The position numbers and the translations under genes were made by a program. From Holophagaceae bacterium (GTDB taxonomy: Bacteria > Acidobacteriota > Holophagae > Holophagales > Holophagaceae), in NCBI GenBank assembly GCA_025357545.1, contig JANXPB010000188.1, positions 1 to 64,000 of the forward strand: DNA of 64,000 nucleotides, given 5' to 3'. The notes beneath the pieces were generated by a model. It was not told the origin of the DNA. It made no database searches and saw only the letters and a list, made by a program, of their open reading frames with translations. Each line of letters begins with the position of its first letter. Positions within the stretch are counted from its first letter, which is position 1. Positions 1 to 9,332 of the stretch are shown piece by piece.

Positions 1-285
1 TACTACCGCGCGGATCTGCGTCCATTGACGGGAAAAGACCAGGCCGTGCGCGATTATCTGCTGGAGAGCGAAGCCTTCACGGGGTTCCTTTCCCGCAGTG
101 AAGAATGGATCCGCTGGTGCTGGCCCCAGGTGGAGGCCGAAGGCCGCGCCTACTTCAACGTGGCCATCGGCTGCACCGGTGGCCAGCACCGCAGCGTGGC
201 GCTCACGGAAATGCTCGCCCACCGGCTGGGAACCCTCACACCTCGGCTGGTCGTTCAGCACCGGGAGCTGAAGAGCGAAGCCTAG
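1..285 (+). CDS. rapZ: RNase adapter protein RapZ, C-terminal fragment (truncated by window start)
   Basis: Frame open from base 1 (YYRADLRPLTGKDQ...); C-terminal RapZ signature NVAIGCTGGQHRSV. Confidence 0.85.
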   Translation, partial: YYRADLRPLTGKDQAVRDYLLESEAFTGFLSRSEEWIRWCWPQVEAEGRAYFNVAIGCTGGQHRSVALTEMLAHRLGTLTPRLVVQHRELKSEA

Positions 286-340
286 GCGACGGGGTGACGG
301 CTCGTTCACGCCGGTGGCAGTTGTCTGCCCTGAAAAGGAT

Positions 341-370
341 GAGGGGGACCCGGTGGACCGGTTCCCCCTC
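341..370 (-). terminator. Probable rho-independent terminator for the minus-strand gene at 389-838
   Basis: GAGGGGGACCCGGTGGACCGGTTCCCCCTC hairpin, one mismatch in the stem; on the minus strand followed by ATCCTTTTC; lies between convergent genes. Confidence 0.55.
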
Positions 371-388
371 GTCACGAAAATTGAAACC

Positions 389-838
389 TTATTTTGCGGC
401 GGTCGCAGCTTCCACGAAGAGGGTAGGGATGCCGCCGAACTCGCTCAACATGCCGTTGACGGTGATGGTGGTGCCCATCTTTTCGGCGTACTCCTTGGCG
501 AACCCCAGCTGGCCGTCGCGGCGGGGGTGGTGCTGCTCGGCCACCAGCATGTAGACCTTGTTCTCCTTGGTCACGATGCCCACCGGCGCGCCGTTGGTCA
601 CGCACTTGGCGCCGCAGGCCTTGTGGCCGTCGCCGCGCTTGCCGAGTTGGATGTAGCAGGAGAGATCGACCACTTCACCAGTCACGCTGAGAGCTTTGCC
701 GCTCTTCAGCACGGCTTTGTTGGCCTCAGTGGCGGCGGCTTCCATGGTGGTGGCGGACCAGGCGGGCTTCGGGGCCTCGGTGCCCTGGGGCAGCAGAATG
801 AACGCGGTCAGGGCGAAGGCTGAAATGATCGGCAGCAT
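389..838 (-). CDS. Hypothetical secreted protein with Cys-containing motif GEVVDLSCYI...GHKACGAKCV
   Basis: 149-aa ORF with N-terminal signal-like hydrophobic stretch, followed by a hairpin terminator. Confidence 0.6.
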   Translation of the reverse strand: MLPIISAFALTAFILLPQGTEAPKPAWSATTMEAAATEANKAVLKSGKALSVTGEVVDLSCYIQLGKRGDGHKACGAKCVTNGAPVGIVTKENKVYMLVAEQHHPRRDGQLGFAKEYAEKMGTTITVNGMLSEFGGIPTLFVEAATAAK

Positions 839-896
839 GATTTCCTCCAGGAAAGGACCATTGTAGCCCAGCGAGTCAAAGCGCTGGATGGCCGTC

Positions 897-2027
897 TTAG
901 GCCACAGTCTCGGTGAACCGGATGCCGCGCTGCGCCAGTTCCGCCAGCACGAAGTCCTTGGCGCCGGGTTGCCGGCCCACGAATTCCGGCGGCGAGATGC
1001 CCTTGCGCGTGTAGCCCCCTGAGGCCACCAACCGTGCCACGGCGGTGCAAGTGTAGCCCGTGGTGCGGGCCATGGACGTCACGCCCGTGGCCCGGTCATA
1101 GCGATCCAGCATGTCGAAGGTGTGGGTCACCTTCCGGCCGCCCTTTTCGCCTTCCACGATGACCCGTAGGATCGTGAAGTCCTCGTCCCCTTCCTTCATT
1201 TGCCACATGGGGAAGAGCAATTTAGTTGTGAGGTCCAGGGGCACCACTTTCACACCGCCTACATCGAGGGGCTCCTTGCCAAAGAACCCAACTTCGCGCA
1301 GCATTCGCATCTTCTCGATGTGGCCCGGGTAGCGGAGGGTCTTCTCAATCTTGAAGGGCGCGTCGATGGTGTGCAGCAGCGTGCGCAGGCCATCCGTGTT
1401 GAAGGCCTCCAGGGTGCCGATGCCCGGGAATTCGATGAGCTCGGGCTCGGAGAGCGCCGGCATCACCACTTCCTGGCCATGGGCCACGTAGCGGGAAGGG
1501 CGGGTGTATTCCTCGATGACATCGATGGGCGAGAAGCCCGCCTGGTATTCGAAGGGCCAGCTGCGTACGGCGGGAAGCCCGCCCACCAACGTCACGAAGC
1601 GATCCACCCGGTCCAGCTGGTTGGCCATGTGGCCCAGCAGGATGTTGCCGCAACCTGGCGCCACGCCGCAGTCCATGACCGCCACGCAGCCATTCGCCTT
1701 CGCCAATTCATCCAGCAGGAAGGGATCCTCGGGAAAGAAACTGATGTCCACGATGTCCTTGCCCGCTTCCAGCACGGCCTTCACCGTCTCGAAGCCCATG
1801 AAGCCCGGCACGGCCCCCACCACGAGGTCGGCGCCCGCCACCGCCGCCGCCACGCCGGCGCCGGAGGACAAATCTGCCTTCCGGGTGCCCAGGCCTTGGA
1901 GCCGCGCCAAGGCCGCTTCCGAAACATCCGCCACGGTGACCTGGAACTCGCCGTCCTGGGCGAGGTCCCGGGCCATGGCGCCGCCCACGCGGCCGGCCCC
2001 CAGAACGATGATGTGTTTGGAGGACAT
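897..2027 (-). CDS. Saccharopine dehydrogenase family protein
   Basis: N-terminal Rossmann motif VLGAGRVGGAMARDLA; DCGVAPGCGNILLGHMA segment typical of the family. Confidence 0.85.
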   Translation of the reverse strand: MSSKHIIVLGAGRVGGAMARDLAQDGEFQVTVADVSEAALARLQGLGTRKADLSSGAGVAAAVAGADLVVGAVPGFMGFETVKAVLEAGKDIVDISFFPEDPFLLDELAKANGCVAVMDCGVAPGCGNILLGHMANQLDRVDRFVTLVGGLPAVRSWPFEYQAGFSPIDVIEEYTRPSRYVAHGQEVVMPALSEPELIEFPGIGTLEAFNTDGLRTLLHTIDAPFKIEKTLRYPGHIEKMRMLREVGFFGKEPLDVGGVKVVPLDLTTKLLFPMWQMKEGDEDFTILRVIVEGEKGGRKVTHTFDMLDRYDRATGVTSMARTTGYTCTAVARLVASGGYTRKGISPPEFVGRQPGAKDFVLAELAQRGIRFTETVA

Positions 2028-2168
2028 GGCGTCACCTCGGAAACGTGCGTTGACCGGTGTTGGGAACCGACGGGGAATAGTGAAACCCTCTGGTGGCGCA
2101 AGTTGCCATCGAGAATGGAGCTGGGCGCCGGAGGGGAAAGTGCGGACGAACGAAGCTGGATCCGGTCG

Positions 2169-2627
2169 CTACGCGGGGGTGCGCTCGACGGCGGCCTTGA
2201 TCGCTTCATTGCGCGCCACGAGCAGCTTCCGCAGGTACCAGGACATGAACACCCAGTCTACAACGAGCCCGATGGCCCCGAAGGGCGAACGGAAGACGAG
2301 GACATCGGTCATGACGGTCCCATTGGGGCTACATTCGAAAAAATGGTCGTGGACGAACGACTTGAAGGCCCCTTTGACCATGGAATCCTGGAAATGGACG
2401 GGTCGGTCGAAGGCGGTGATTTTCGACGTGAATCGCTGCCTCAATCCCAGTCGGGTGGCTTCCCAGGTGACGCTTTCCCCCAGGCCGATGAGGCCGGAGG
2501 TCGTTCCAGCCACGGCCCGTTCACGGCTGTCCGCCATCGATTCGATATGCAGGTCGAGATCCCGGGCCGCGTCGAAACAGCGCTCGGGGGAGGCGCGCAT
2601 TTCGGTGGTCAAGGTGAGGGTGGCCAT
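2169..2627 (-). CDS. SRPBCC (START-like) family protein
   Basis: MATLTLTTEMRASPERCFDAARDLDLHIESM...; start at 2627 chosen over upstream 2669. Confidence 0.65.
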   Translation of the reverse strand: MATLTLTTEMRASPERCFDAARDLDLHIESMADSRERAVAGTTSGLIGLGESVTWEATRLGLRQRFTSKITAFDRPVHFQDSMVKGAFKSFVHDHFFECSPNGTVMTDVLVFRSPFGAIGLVVDWVFMSWYLRKLLVARNEAIKAAVERTPA

Positions 2628-2713
2628 GGGTCGACGATCGGCAGTCCCATCCAGAGTCCAATTGAGCAACGCCCCCGGTCCGCCCCGCGTGGACGGCTAG
2701 GTCCGAAGCGGTT

Positions 2714-4126
2714 CTACCGCTTCGAGAGGTAGTAGATAGGCACGCCCGATGCGACGATCACTAACCCCGGCCACGTGAAGGCGGGTTTGTAGATGAGCAG
2801 GGCGGCCATGATGGCCAGCGCCCCCGCCAGGTAGAGGGCGGGGAGCAGCGGGTACGCGAAGACCTTCACGGGACGCTCCAGGTCCGGTTGCCTCACCCGC
2901 AGGATGATGACGCCGAGCACCGTGAGCACGTAGAACAGCAGCGCCGCGAAGACCACGTAGTCCAACAATTGGCCGTAGGAGCCAGACATGGTCAGCAGGC
3001 AGGTCCACACCGCCTGGATGGCCAAGGAGAATCCAGGAACACCGTGCTGGTTGAGGCCGCCGGCCTTGGCGATGAAGACGCCATCGCCCGCCATGGTGTG
3101 GTAGACCCGCGCGCCGGCCAGCACCAGGCCGTTTACGCAGCCGAACATCGACACGAGAATGGCTCCGGCCATGACCTTCCCGCCCACAGTCCCGAAGATG
3201 GCCTGCACCGCAGCGCTGCCCACGCGGCCATTGGGAGCGGCCGCGATGGCATTGGGCCCCAACACCCTCAGGTAGCCGAAATTCGCGAGGAAATAGAGGC
3301 TGCACACCAGGCCAGTGCCGATGAGCAGGGAAAGTGGAATTGTGCGCCGGGGCTCCTTCACTTCGCCCGCGATGAAGGTGATGGAATTCCAGGCATCGGC
3401 CGAAAACAGGCTGTTGGTCTGGGTCACCAGCAACGCAATGAGGAAGGGCAGGGAGGTGAGCGCCTCCGTGGCGGAAGGCACAAAGGGCGCGGGATCCGCC
3501 GGCACGCTGGGCTTGAGGAAGATCCCCGCCAGCACGAGCGCCAGCAGGCTCCCGATCTTGGCGATGGTGAACACATTCTGGATGCGCGACCCCAGCTTCA
3601 CGCCGAAGCGGTTCACGAAGCTCAGGAGCAGCACGATGGCTATGCCCGAGAGGCGCGCGGACGTGAGGCCCAGGTTGTAGGGGCCCAGGACGATGGTTTG
3701 GGTGATGGGAATCGCGGGGACATGAAGGGCCGGCAGCAGCCAGTTCGACTCGCTCACCCAGGGGATGAAGGTGCCCAGGTACTTGCCGAAACCCACGGCC
3801 ACCGCGGCGATGGTGCCGCATTCAATCACCGCAAAGAAGGTCCAGCCATAGAGAAAGCCAGTCAGCGGACCGTAGATCTCCCGCAAATAGGTGTACTGGC
3901 CCCCGGCATGGGGGTAGATGCCCGCCAGCTCGCCGTAGCTCAGGGCCGCGAAGATCGTCAGCACGCCCGTCAGCGCCCAGGCCAGCAGGAGGAAGGGCCC
4001 CGAATGCCCGTCCTTGATCATGTCCGCCGCGACGATGAAGACGCCGCTGCCGATCATGGAGCCCGCGATGAGCATGGTGGCGTCAAAGAGACCCACAGTT
4101 CGGCGGTAGCCGGATTCAAGCGACAT
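2714..4126 (-). CDS. APC family amino acid permease
   Basis: About 12 hydrophobic segments; TMLIAGSMIGSGVFIVAADM motif of APC permeases. Confidence 0.9.
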   Translation of the reverse strand: MSLESGYRRTVGLFDATMLIAGSMIGSGVFIVAADMIKDGHSGPFLLLAWALTGVLTIFAALSYGELAGIYPHAGGQYTYLREIYGPLTGFLYGWTFFAVIECGTIAAVAVGFGKYLGTFIPWVSESNWLLPALHVPAIPITQTIVLGPYNLGLTSARLSGIAIVLLLSFVNRFGVKLGSRIQNVFTIAKIGSLLALVLAGIFLKPSVPADPAPFVPSATEALTSLPFLIALLVTQTNSLFSADAWNSITFIAGEVKEPRRTIPLSLLIGTGLVCSLYFLANFGYLRVLGPNAIAAAPNGRVGSAAVQAIFGTVGGKVMAGAILVSMFGCVNGLVLAGARVYHTMAGDGVFIAKAGGLNQHGVPGFSLAIQAVWTCLLTMSGSYGQLLDYVVFAALLFYVLTVLGVIILRVRQPDLERPVKVFAYPLLPALYLAGALAIMAALLIYKPAFTWPGLVIVASGVPIYYLSKR

Positions 4127-4165
4127 GAAGACCTCGGAATTTGATCTAAACTAACACAGGCCCCC

Positions 4166-5242
4166 ATGACGGAATTCCACATCGACCCCGACCTTGCCCG
4201 AGCGGCGACGCTGCCCTCGCGCAGTTACATAGACCCGGAAATCCTGCGGGCGGAGCAATCGCGCATCTTCGGGGGCACCTGGCAGTACGCCGGGAGCCTG
4301 GATGCCTTGAAGGAGGCCGGTGATTTCATCACCACCTCCATCGCAGGGGAACCCGTGGTGGTGGCCTGCGTGGAGGATGGCAGCCTGCGGGCCTTCTCGA
4401 ATGTCTGCCGCCATCGCGCGGGCCCGGTGGCGGTGGGGTGCGGCCACCGGAAGGCCCTGCAGTGCGCCTACCACGGCTGGACCTACGGGCTCGATGGGCG
4501 ACTGCTCGGAACTCCGGAATTCGACGGCGTGCTGGACTTCAAGAAGGAGGACCACGCCCTTCCCGGTTTCCGGGTTGGGACCTTTGGCCCCCTGGTCTTC
4601 GTGAACCTGGGAGCAGGGGGACCAAGCCTGCATGAAGTCCTGGGCGCCATCCCGGCGGAAACCCGCCGTTGGCATCCCGATGCCCTGCGCTTCCACCATC
4701 GCCAGGATTACGAGCTGGCCTGCAATTGGAAGGTCTACGTGGACAATTATCTGGAGGGCTACCACATACCCGTGGCGCATCCCGAGCTGTTCCGGCTGAT
4801 CGACTACGGCGACTATCGGGTGGAGCTGTTCCAGCACTATTCAAAGCAGCACGCGCCCGTGACAGCCGCTGGCACTGTCTACCACCGGGACCTGGGCGAT
4901 GGGGAGGGCCTGCAGGCGCTCTACTACTGGATCTTCCCGAACCTGATGCTGAACCTCTATCCCGACCACCTGCAGGTGAACCACATCCTGCCGCTGGGAC
5001 CTGAGCGCACCTTGACGCGCTTCGAGTGGTACGCCCAGGATCCGCTGCCGCCGGACTGGCCTGCGCGATTCGCCGCAAACCTGGCCTTCAGCGACTCAGT
5101 CCAGCAGGAGGACATCTTCCTCTGCGAAGCCGTGCAGCGGGGCCTGCGCTCCCGGACTTACGACCGGGGCCGCTACAGCGCCGCCCGGGAGAACGGGGTG
5201 CATCATTTCCACCGGTTGTGGTGCGAGGGCATGAACGGCTGA
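4166..5242 (+). CDS. Rieske [2Fe-2S] aromatic-ring-hydroxylating oxygenase, alpha subunit
   Basis: Rieske motif CRHRAGPVAVGCGHRKALQCAYHGW; mononuclear iron region DNYLEGYHIPVAHPELF. Confidence 0.9.
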   Translation: MTEFHIDPDLARAATLPSRSYIDPEILRAEQSRIFGGTWQYAGSLDALKEAGDFITTSIAGEPVVVACVEDGSLRAFSNVCRHRAGPVAVGCGHRKALQCAYHGWTYGLDGRLLGTPEFDGVLDFKKEDHALPGFRVGTFGPLVFVNLGAGGPSLHEVLGAIPAETRRWHPDALRFHHRQDYELACNWKVYVDNYLEGYHIPVAHPELFRLIDYGDYRVELFQHYSKQHAPVTAAGTVYHRDLGDGEGLQALYYWIFPNLMLNLYPDHLQVNHILPLGPERTLTRFEWYAQDPLPPDWPARFAANLAFSDSVQQEDIFLCEAVQRGLRSRTYDRGRYSAARENGVHHFHRLWCEGMNG

Positions 5243-5251
5243 GTGCGACCG

Positions 5252-5563
5252 TCAGCCCAATACCTTTAGGATTTCCCATCGCTGGGAACCCGCCACCACC
5301 AACGGGGCCAGGGCCTCGGCGTGCTTCACGAGGCGGGGCTCGCCCATGCCGGCGAGGGCTTCCTCCCAATCCCCCAAGGATTCGAAGTCGTATTCCGCCA
5401 CCAGGTGGGAGGCGGAAACCCCCACATGGCCCGCCAGCAGCCGGGCCGATTTGGCCTTGCGGAAGACGGTGGGCAGGGCCTCTTCCTTCCAGGCGCTCAT
5501 GGTCTTGACGGCTTCGGCCTGGCGGCCGAAGGGAATGTCGAAATGCCAGCGGCAGACGTACAT
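5252..5563 (-). CDS. Small protein, possibly dimeric alpha-beta barrel fold
   Basis: MYVCRWHFDIPFGRQAEAVKTMSAWKEEALP...; start at 5563 preferred to 5608. Confidence 0.5.
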   Translation of the reverse strand: MYVCRWHFDIPFGRQAEAVKTMSAWKEEALPTVFRKAKSARLLAGHVGVSASHLVAEYDFESLGDWEEALAGMGEPRLVKHAEALAPLVVAGSQRWEILKVLG

Positions 5564-5626
5564 GGGAACCTCCGGTGAGGAGGCTAGGCCTTTCTTGCAG
5601 AAACGCAAGGCCGTTCCAACCTGCTT

Positions 5627-7072
5627 TCAGGGGGCTGTTCGCAGCCTGCGGGATTTGACGAGGTAGACCGGAATCCCGAGCAGCACCAGCACCAATCCCG
5701 GCCACGTGAACGCAGGCTTGTAGCGCAGCAGGAACAGCATGATGGAGCCGGCGCCCAGCACGTAGACCAGGGGCACCACCGGGTAGCCCCAGGTGCGGTA
5801 GGGGCGCTCCAGGCCGGGCTGTCTGATGCGAAGCACGATGACGCCCGCGATGATGGCGACCACGAACAGAAGCTGAGCGAAGGTGCTGTAGTCCACCAGC
5901 TGCTCGAAGGTGCCGGTGAGAGTCAGGATGCACGCCCAGCCGGCCTGGAGCCACAGGGCCCAGGCCGGGACGCCGTGGCGGTTCAAGCGCCCCACGCTGC
6001 CGAAAAAGAGGCCGTCCTCGCCCATGGCCTGGTACACCCGCGCCGTGGTGAAGGAGGCTCCGTTCACGTAGCCGAACATCGACACCATGATGGCCCCGGC
6101 CATGAGCGTGGTGCCTATCGGGCCGAAGATCGCGCCCAGGGCCGCAGCGCCCACCCGGTCATCGGCCGCGTTGGCAATGCCCGTGGGGCCCAGCAGGCGC
6201 AGGTAGGCCAGGTTGGCCAGCAGATATAGGATGATCACCACCACGGGGCCCACCAGCAGCGAGAGGGGGAGAGTGCGTTTGGGCTCCTTGATTTCCGCCG
6301 CCACGTTCCCGATGAAGCTCCAGCCTTCGCAGGAAAAGAAGCTCCCCACCTGGGCCACCATCAGGGCCGCCAGCACTGAGATGGGCGCCAACCCCGAGGG
6401 TGGCAGGTAAGGCCCCGTTGCGGGCAGGAGCTTGGGTGTGAGGGTGAGGCCGAAGAGGATCAGCGCCGCCATGGCACCCAGCTTGGCCAGGGTGAAGAAG
6501 TTCATGGCCCAGGCCCCGAGCTTCACGCCGAAGGTGTTCACCAGGCTGAGGAGGATGATCACTCCGATGCCCACCGCCCGGGCCGTGGTCAGCCCGAATT
6601 CATAGGGCCCCAGGACGAGCTCCCCGGCGATGGGGAGGGCCTTGAGGTTCCAGGGCCCCACCAGCCAGTGGGCTTCGCTGATGGCGGGCACGAAGGCGCC
6701 CAGGTACTTGCCGCTGCCCACGGCCACCGCGGCGATGGCCCCGCTCTCGATGACCAGGAAACAGGCCCAGCCATAAAGGAATCCCCAGAGGGGACCGTAC
6801 ATCTCCTTGAGGTACACGTAGATTCCGCCGGCCTTGGGCATCATGCCGGTGAGTTCGCCGTAGGAGAGCGTCGCGCACAGGGTCAGCACCCCTGTCAGGC
6901 CCCAGGTCGCCATCAGCAGTGGGGCCGTGTGCACCTGCCGCACGATGTCGGCGCTGACGATAAAGATGCCGGATCCGATCATGGAGCCGGCGATGAGCAT
7001 CGTGGCCGAGAAGAAGCCGATATCGCGGCGGTAGCCGGTGGGTGCTGGCATGGGGGCCTCGGGAAAATTCAT
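5627..7072 (-). CDS. APC family amino acid permease (paralogue of 2714-4126)
   Basis: RDIGFFSATMLIAGSMIGSGIFIVSADIV; start at 7072 or 7051, upstream ORF extension to 7528 judged spurious. Confidence 0.88.
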   Translation of the reverse strand: MNFPEAPMPAPTGYRRDIGFFSATMLIAGSMIGSGIFIVSADIVRQVHTAPLLMATWGLTGVLTLCATLSYGELTGMMPKAGGIYVYLKEMYGPLWGFLYGWACFLVIESGAIAAVAVGSGKYLGAFVPAISEAHWLVGPWNLKALPIAGELVLGPYEFGLTTARAVGIGVIILLSLVNTFGVKLGAWAMNFFTLAKLGAMAALILFGLTLTPKLLPATGPYLPPSGLAPISVLAALMVAQVGSFFSCEGWSFIGNVAAEIKEPKRTLPLSLLVGPVVVIILYLLANLAYLRLLGPTGIANAADDRVGAAALGAIFGPIGTTLMAGAIMVSMFGYVNGASFTTARVYQAMGEDGLFFGSVGRLNRHGVPAWALWLQAGWACILTLTGTFEQLVDYSTFAQLLFVVAIIAGVIVLRIRQPGLERPYRTWGYPVVPLVYVLGAGSIMLFLLRYKPAFTWPGLVLVLLGIPVYLVKSRRLRTAP

Positions 7073-7183
7073 TAAGGATGCACCAGCGCCAGGACTTTTC
7101 ATCCGGATTACCTCGGGGTCTGCCCCACGCCGTTCCGCTGTCGCCTCGTAGCCGCGCGGCCCCAGAACCCTTACCCTCAATGG

Positions 7184-8194
7184 ATGGCCCGCTCCCGCAC
7201 CTCCAAGCGATTCCTCCTCGCCACGGCCCTGCTGCTGGTCCCGCCCCTTTTCGCCCTGTGGTCCTGGAAACGGGACGGCCCCCTGCAGGCCGCGGGCACG
7301 GTGCTCATCCGCAAGGGCGCCACGGTGAACCAGATCGCCGACCAGCTGGAACGGGAGGGCGTCATCCGCTCCGCCTCCCTGTTCAAGCTCTGGGCCCGGG
7401 CCCGGCATCTCCAGCTCATCCGGGGCGAGTACACCTTCAATTCCCAGGCCAGCCTTTCGGAGGTGGCCAACAAACTGCGGCGAGGGGAGATTCATTTCAC
7501 CAACATCGTGATCCCCGTGGCCGCCCATGCGTGGACCGTGCAGGGCCGGTACAAGGACTTCATTCCCGAGGACGTGTTCTGGAAGCTCTGGAGGAGCCCG
7601 AACCTGGCCGCCACGGCGGGGTTCCCCGAGGCGGCCGATCTAGAAGGCCTGGTGGCGCCCGCCACCTACCGGGTCCACCACGCCATGGAACCGGAAGAAA
7701 TGTTCCTGGCCATGGTGGAGGCCTTCCATCGCTCGGTGCGGCCCAGGCTCAAGGACGGTGTGCTGCCGCCCTACCCGACGCTGATTCTGGCGAGCATGGC
7801 CGAAAAGGAAACCAATCTGCCGGAGGAACTCCCGCGCGTGGCCGGCGTCTACGCCCGGCGGCTGAAGCTCGGCATGCGCCTCCAATGCGACCCCACGAGC
7901 CTTTATGCCCGTTGGCTCAGCGGCGATCTGCGCTTCACCGCGCCGCTGATGGCGGACATCCGGCGCCCGCACCCCTTCAATACCTACTCCGTCGGTGGCT
8001 TGCCGCCCACTCCCATCGCCATCCCCAGCGCCGCCGCCATCGAGGCGGCCCGGCATCCCGCCGAAGGCCGCGAGCTCTATTTCGTGGCTACCGGCCAGGG
8101 CGGCCATCGCTTCGCCCGGACGCTGCAGGAGCACAATCGGAACGTGGCGCTGTACCGCGCGGAGATCACCCGGCAAAAAAAGGAGAAGGCATGA
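7184..8194 (+). CDS. mltG: Endolytic transglycosylase MltG (YceG-like)
   Basis: N-terminal TM; KGATVNQIADQLEREGVI; ILASMAEKETNLPEELPRVAGVYARRLKLGMRLQCDPT catalytic region. Confidence 0.93.
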   Translation: MARSRTSKRFLLATALLLVPPLFALWSWKRDGPLQAAGTVLIRKGATVNQIADQLEREGVIRSASLFKLWARARHLQLIRGEYTFNSQASLSEVANKLRRGEIHFTNIVIPVAAHAWTVQGRYKDFIPEDVFWKLWRSPNLAATAGFPEAADLEGLVAPATYRVHHAMEPEEMFLAMVEAFHRSVRPRLKDGVLPPYPTLILASMAEKETNLPEELPRVAGVYARRLKLGMRLQCDPTSLYARWLSGDLRFTAPLMADIRRPHPFNTYSVGGLPPTPIAIPSAAAIEAARHPAEGRELYFVATGQGGHRFARTLQEHNRNVALYRAEITRQKKEKA

Positions 8195-8565
8195 GCGGTT
8201 TCCAGAACTCTCGAACCTGGGTGGCAGGCCTCGCGTCGATCCTCCTGTTCACCCAGTGTGGGCTCCTCCCCTTCGATACGCGGCCCATCAATGAGATCCG
8301 GCAGTCGGCCCCCAGCCTGGAAGGCAAATCCGTGAAGGTGAAGGGCAAGGTGGTGGACACCACTCAGCTGCCCTTCATGGGGACGCGGTTCTACAAGCTC
8401 CAAGACCCCACGGGAGAGCTTTGGGTGACCACCCAGGACCCGCTGCCGGCGCTTGGCGACACCCTGGTGGTGGCGGGCGTGCTCCACAATGCGGCGGTGC
8501 TGGGGGGCTCCTCCATGGGCATCCAGGTCCGGGAAAGCCACCGGACCCAGGTGTCCCGCGGATGA
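8191..8565 (+). CDS. Small lipoprotein with OB-fold-like domain
   Basis: MSGFQNSRTWVAGLASILLFTQCGLLPF lipobox-like start; GKSVKVKGKVVDTT...YKLQDPTGELWVTT; ATGA overlap with mltG. Confidence 0.6.
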   Translation: MSGFQNSRTWVAGLASILLFTQCGLLPFDTRPINEIRQSAPSLEGKSVKVKGKVVDTTQLPFMGTRFYKLQDPTGELWVTTQDPLPALGDTLVVAGVLHNAAVLGGSSMGIQVRESHRTQVSRG

Positions 8566-9332
8566 AGGTCCGCCTGGATGTGCTCCTGGTGCAGCGGGGC
8601 CTGGTGGAGACCCGGACCCTGGCCCAGGCGCGGATCCTGGCGGGGGATGTGTTGGTTGGAGATCGGCCCGTCACCAAAGCCGGGACCGCCATTGATGACT
8701 CGGCGGAAATCCGGTTGCGCGGCGAGGCCTTGCCCTACGTCAGCCGGGGTGGCCTGAAGCTGGCGGGCGCCCTGGACGCCTTCCTGGTGGACCCGTTGGA
8801 TCGCATCTGCTTCGACGCGGGTGCCTCCACGGGGGGCTTCACGGATGGCCTTCTCCAGCGCGGTGCGGCCAGGGTCTACGCCGTTGACGTGGGCACCAAC
8901 CAGCTCCACTGGAAACTGCGCAGCGATGCCCGGGTGGTGAGCATCGAGCAGTGCAACCTCCGTACCTGGGACCCGTCCCGCATTCCCGACCGGTGCTCGC
9001 TGCTGGTGGCGGACCTCAGCTTCATCTCACTACGCTTGACCATCCTGCCGCTGCTGCCGAGCCTCACGCCCGAGGCCGAGGCCATCCTGCTGGTGAAGCC
9101 CCAGTTCGAAGCGGGCCGCCGCGATGTGGGGGAAGGTGGCATCGTGCGGGACCCGGCCATCCACCTCCGGGTATGCGAGGAGATCTGGACCTTCTTCGCC
9201 GCCTCGGAATTGGCCCCTCAGGGACTCATGGAGAGCCCGATCCGGGGCGGGGAAGGCAACAAGGAATACCTGCTGCACCTCCGCCGCGGCGCTGTGGCCG
9301 CGAGTTTCCCGATGGAACAGTTCTATTCGTAG
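8562..9332 (+). CDS. tlyA: TlyA family rRNA (cytidine-2'-O)-methyltransferase
   Basis: S4-like N-terminus MKVRLDVLLVQRGLVETRTLAQARILAGDVLV; FDAGASTGGFTDGLLQRGA; 4-bp overlap with upstream gene. Confidence 0.9.
   Translation: MKVRLDVLLVQRGLVETRTLAQARILAGDVLVGDRPVTKAGTAIDDSAEIRLRGEALPYVSRGGLKLAGALDAFLVDPLDRICFDAGASTGGFTDGLLQRGAARVYAVDVGTNQLHWKLRSDARVVSIEQCNLRTWDPSRIPDRCSLLVADLSFISLRLTILPLLPSLTPEAEAILLVKPQFEAGRRDVGEGGIVRDPAIHLRVCEEIWTFFAASELAPQGLMESPIRGGEGNKEYLLHLRRGAVAASFPMEQFYS

Noticed and set aside
1200-2732. 510-aa plus-strand ORF
   Set aside because: Antisense to the saccharopine dehydrogenase and SRPBCC genes; no motif.
5627-7528. 633-aa form of the second APC permease
   Set aside because: The first ~150 aa have no permease features and overlap the start of the divergent mltG; start at 7072 or 7051 fits the paralogue.
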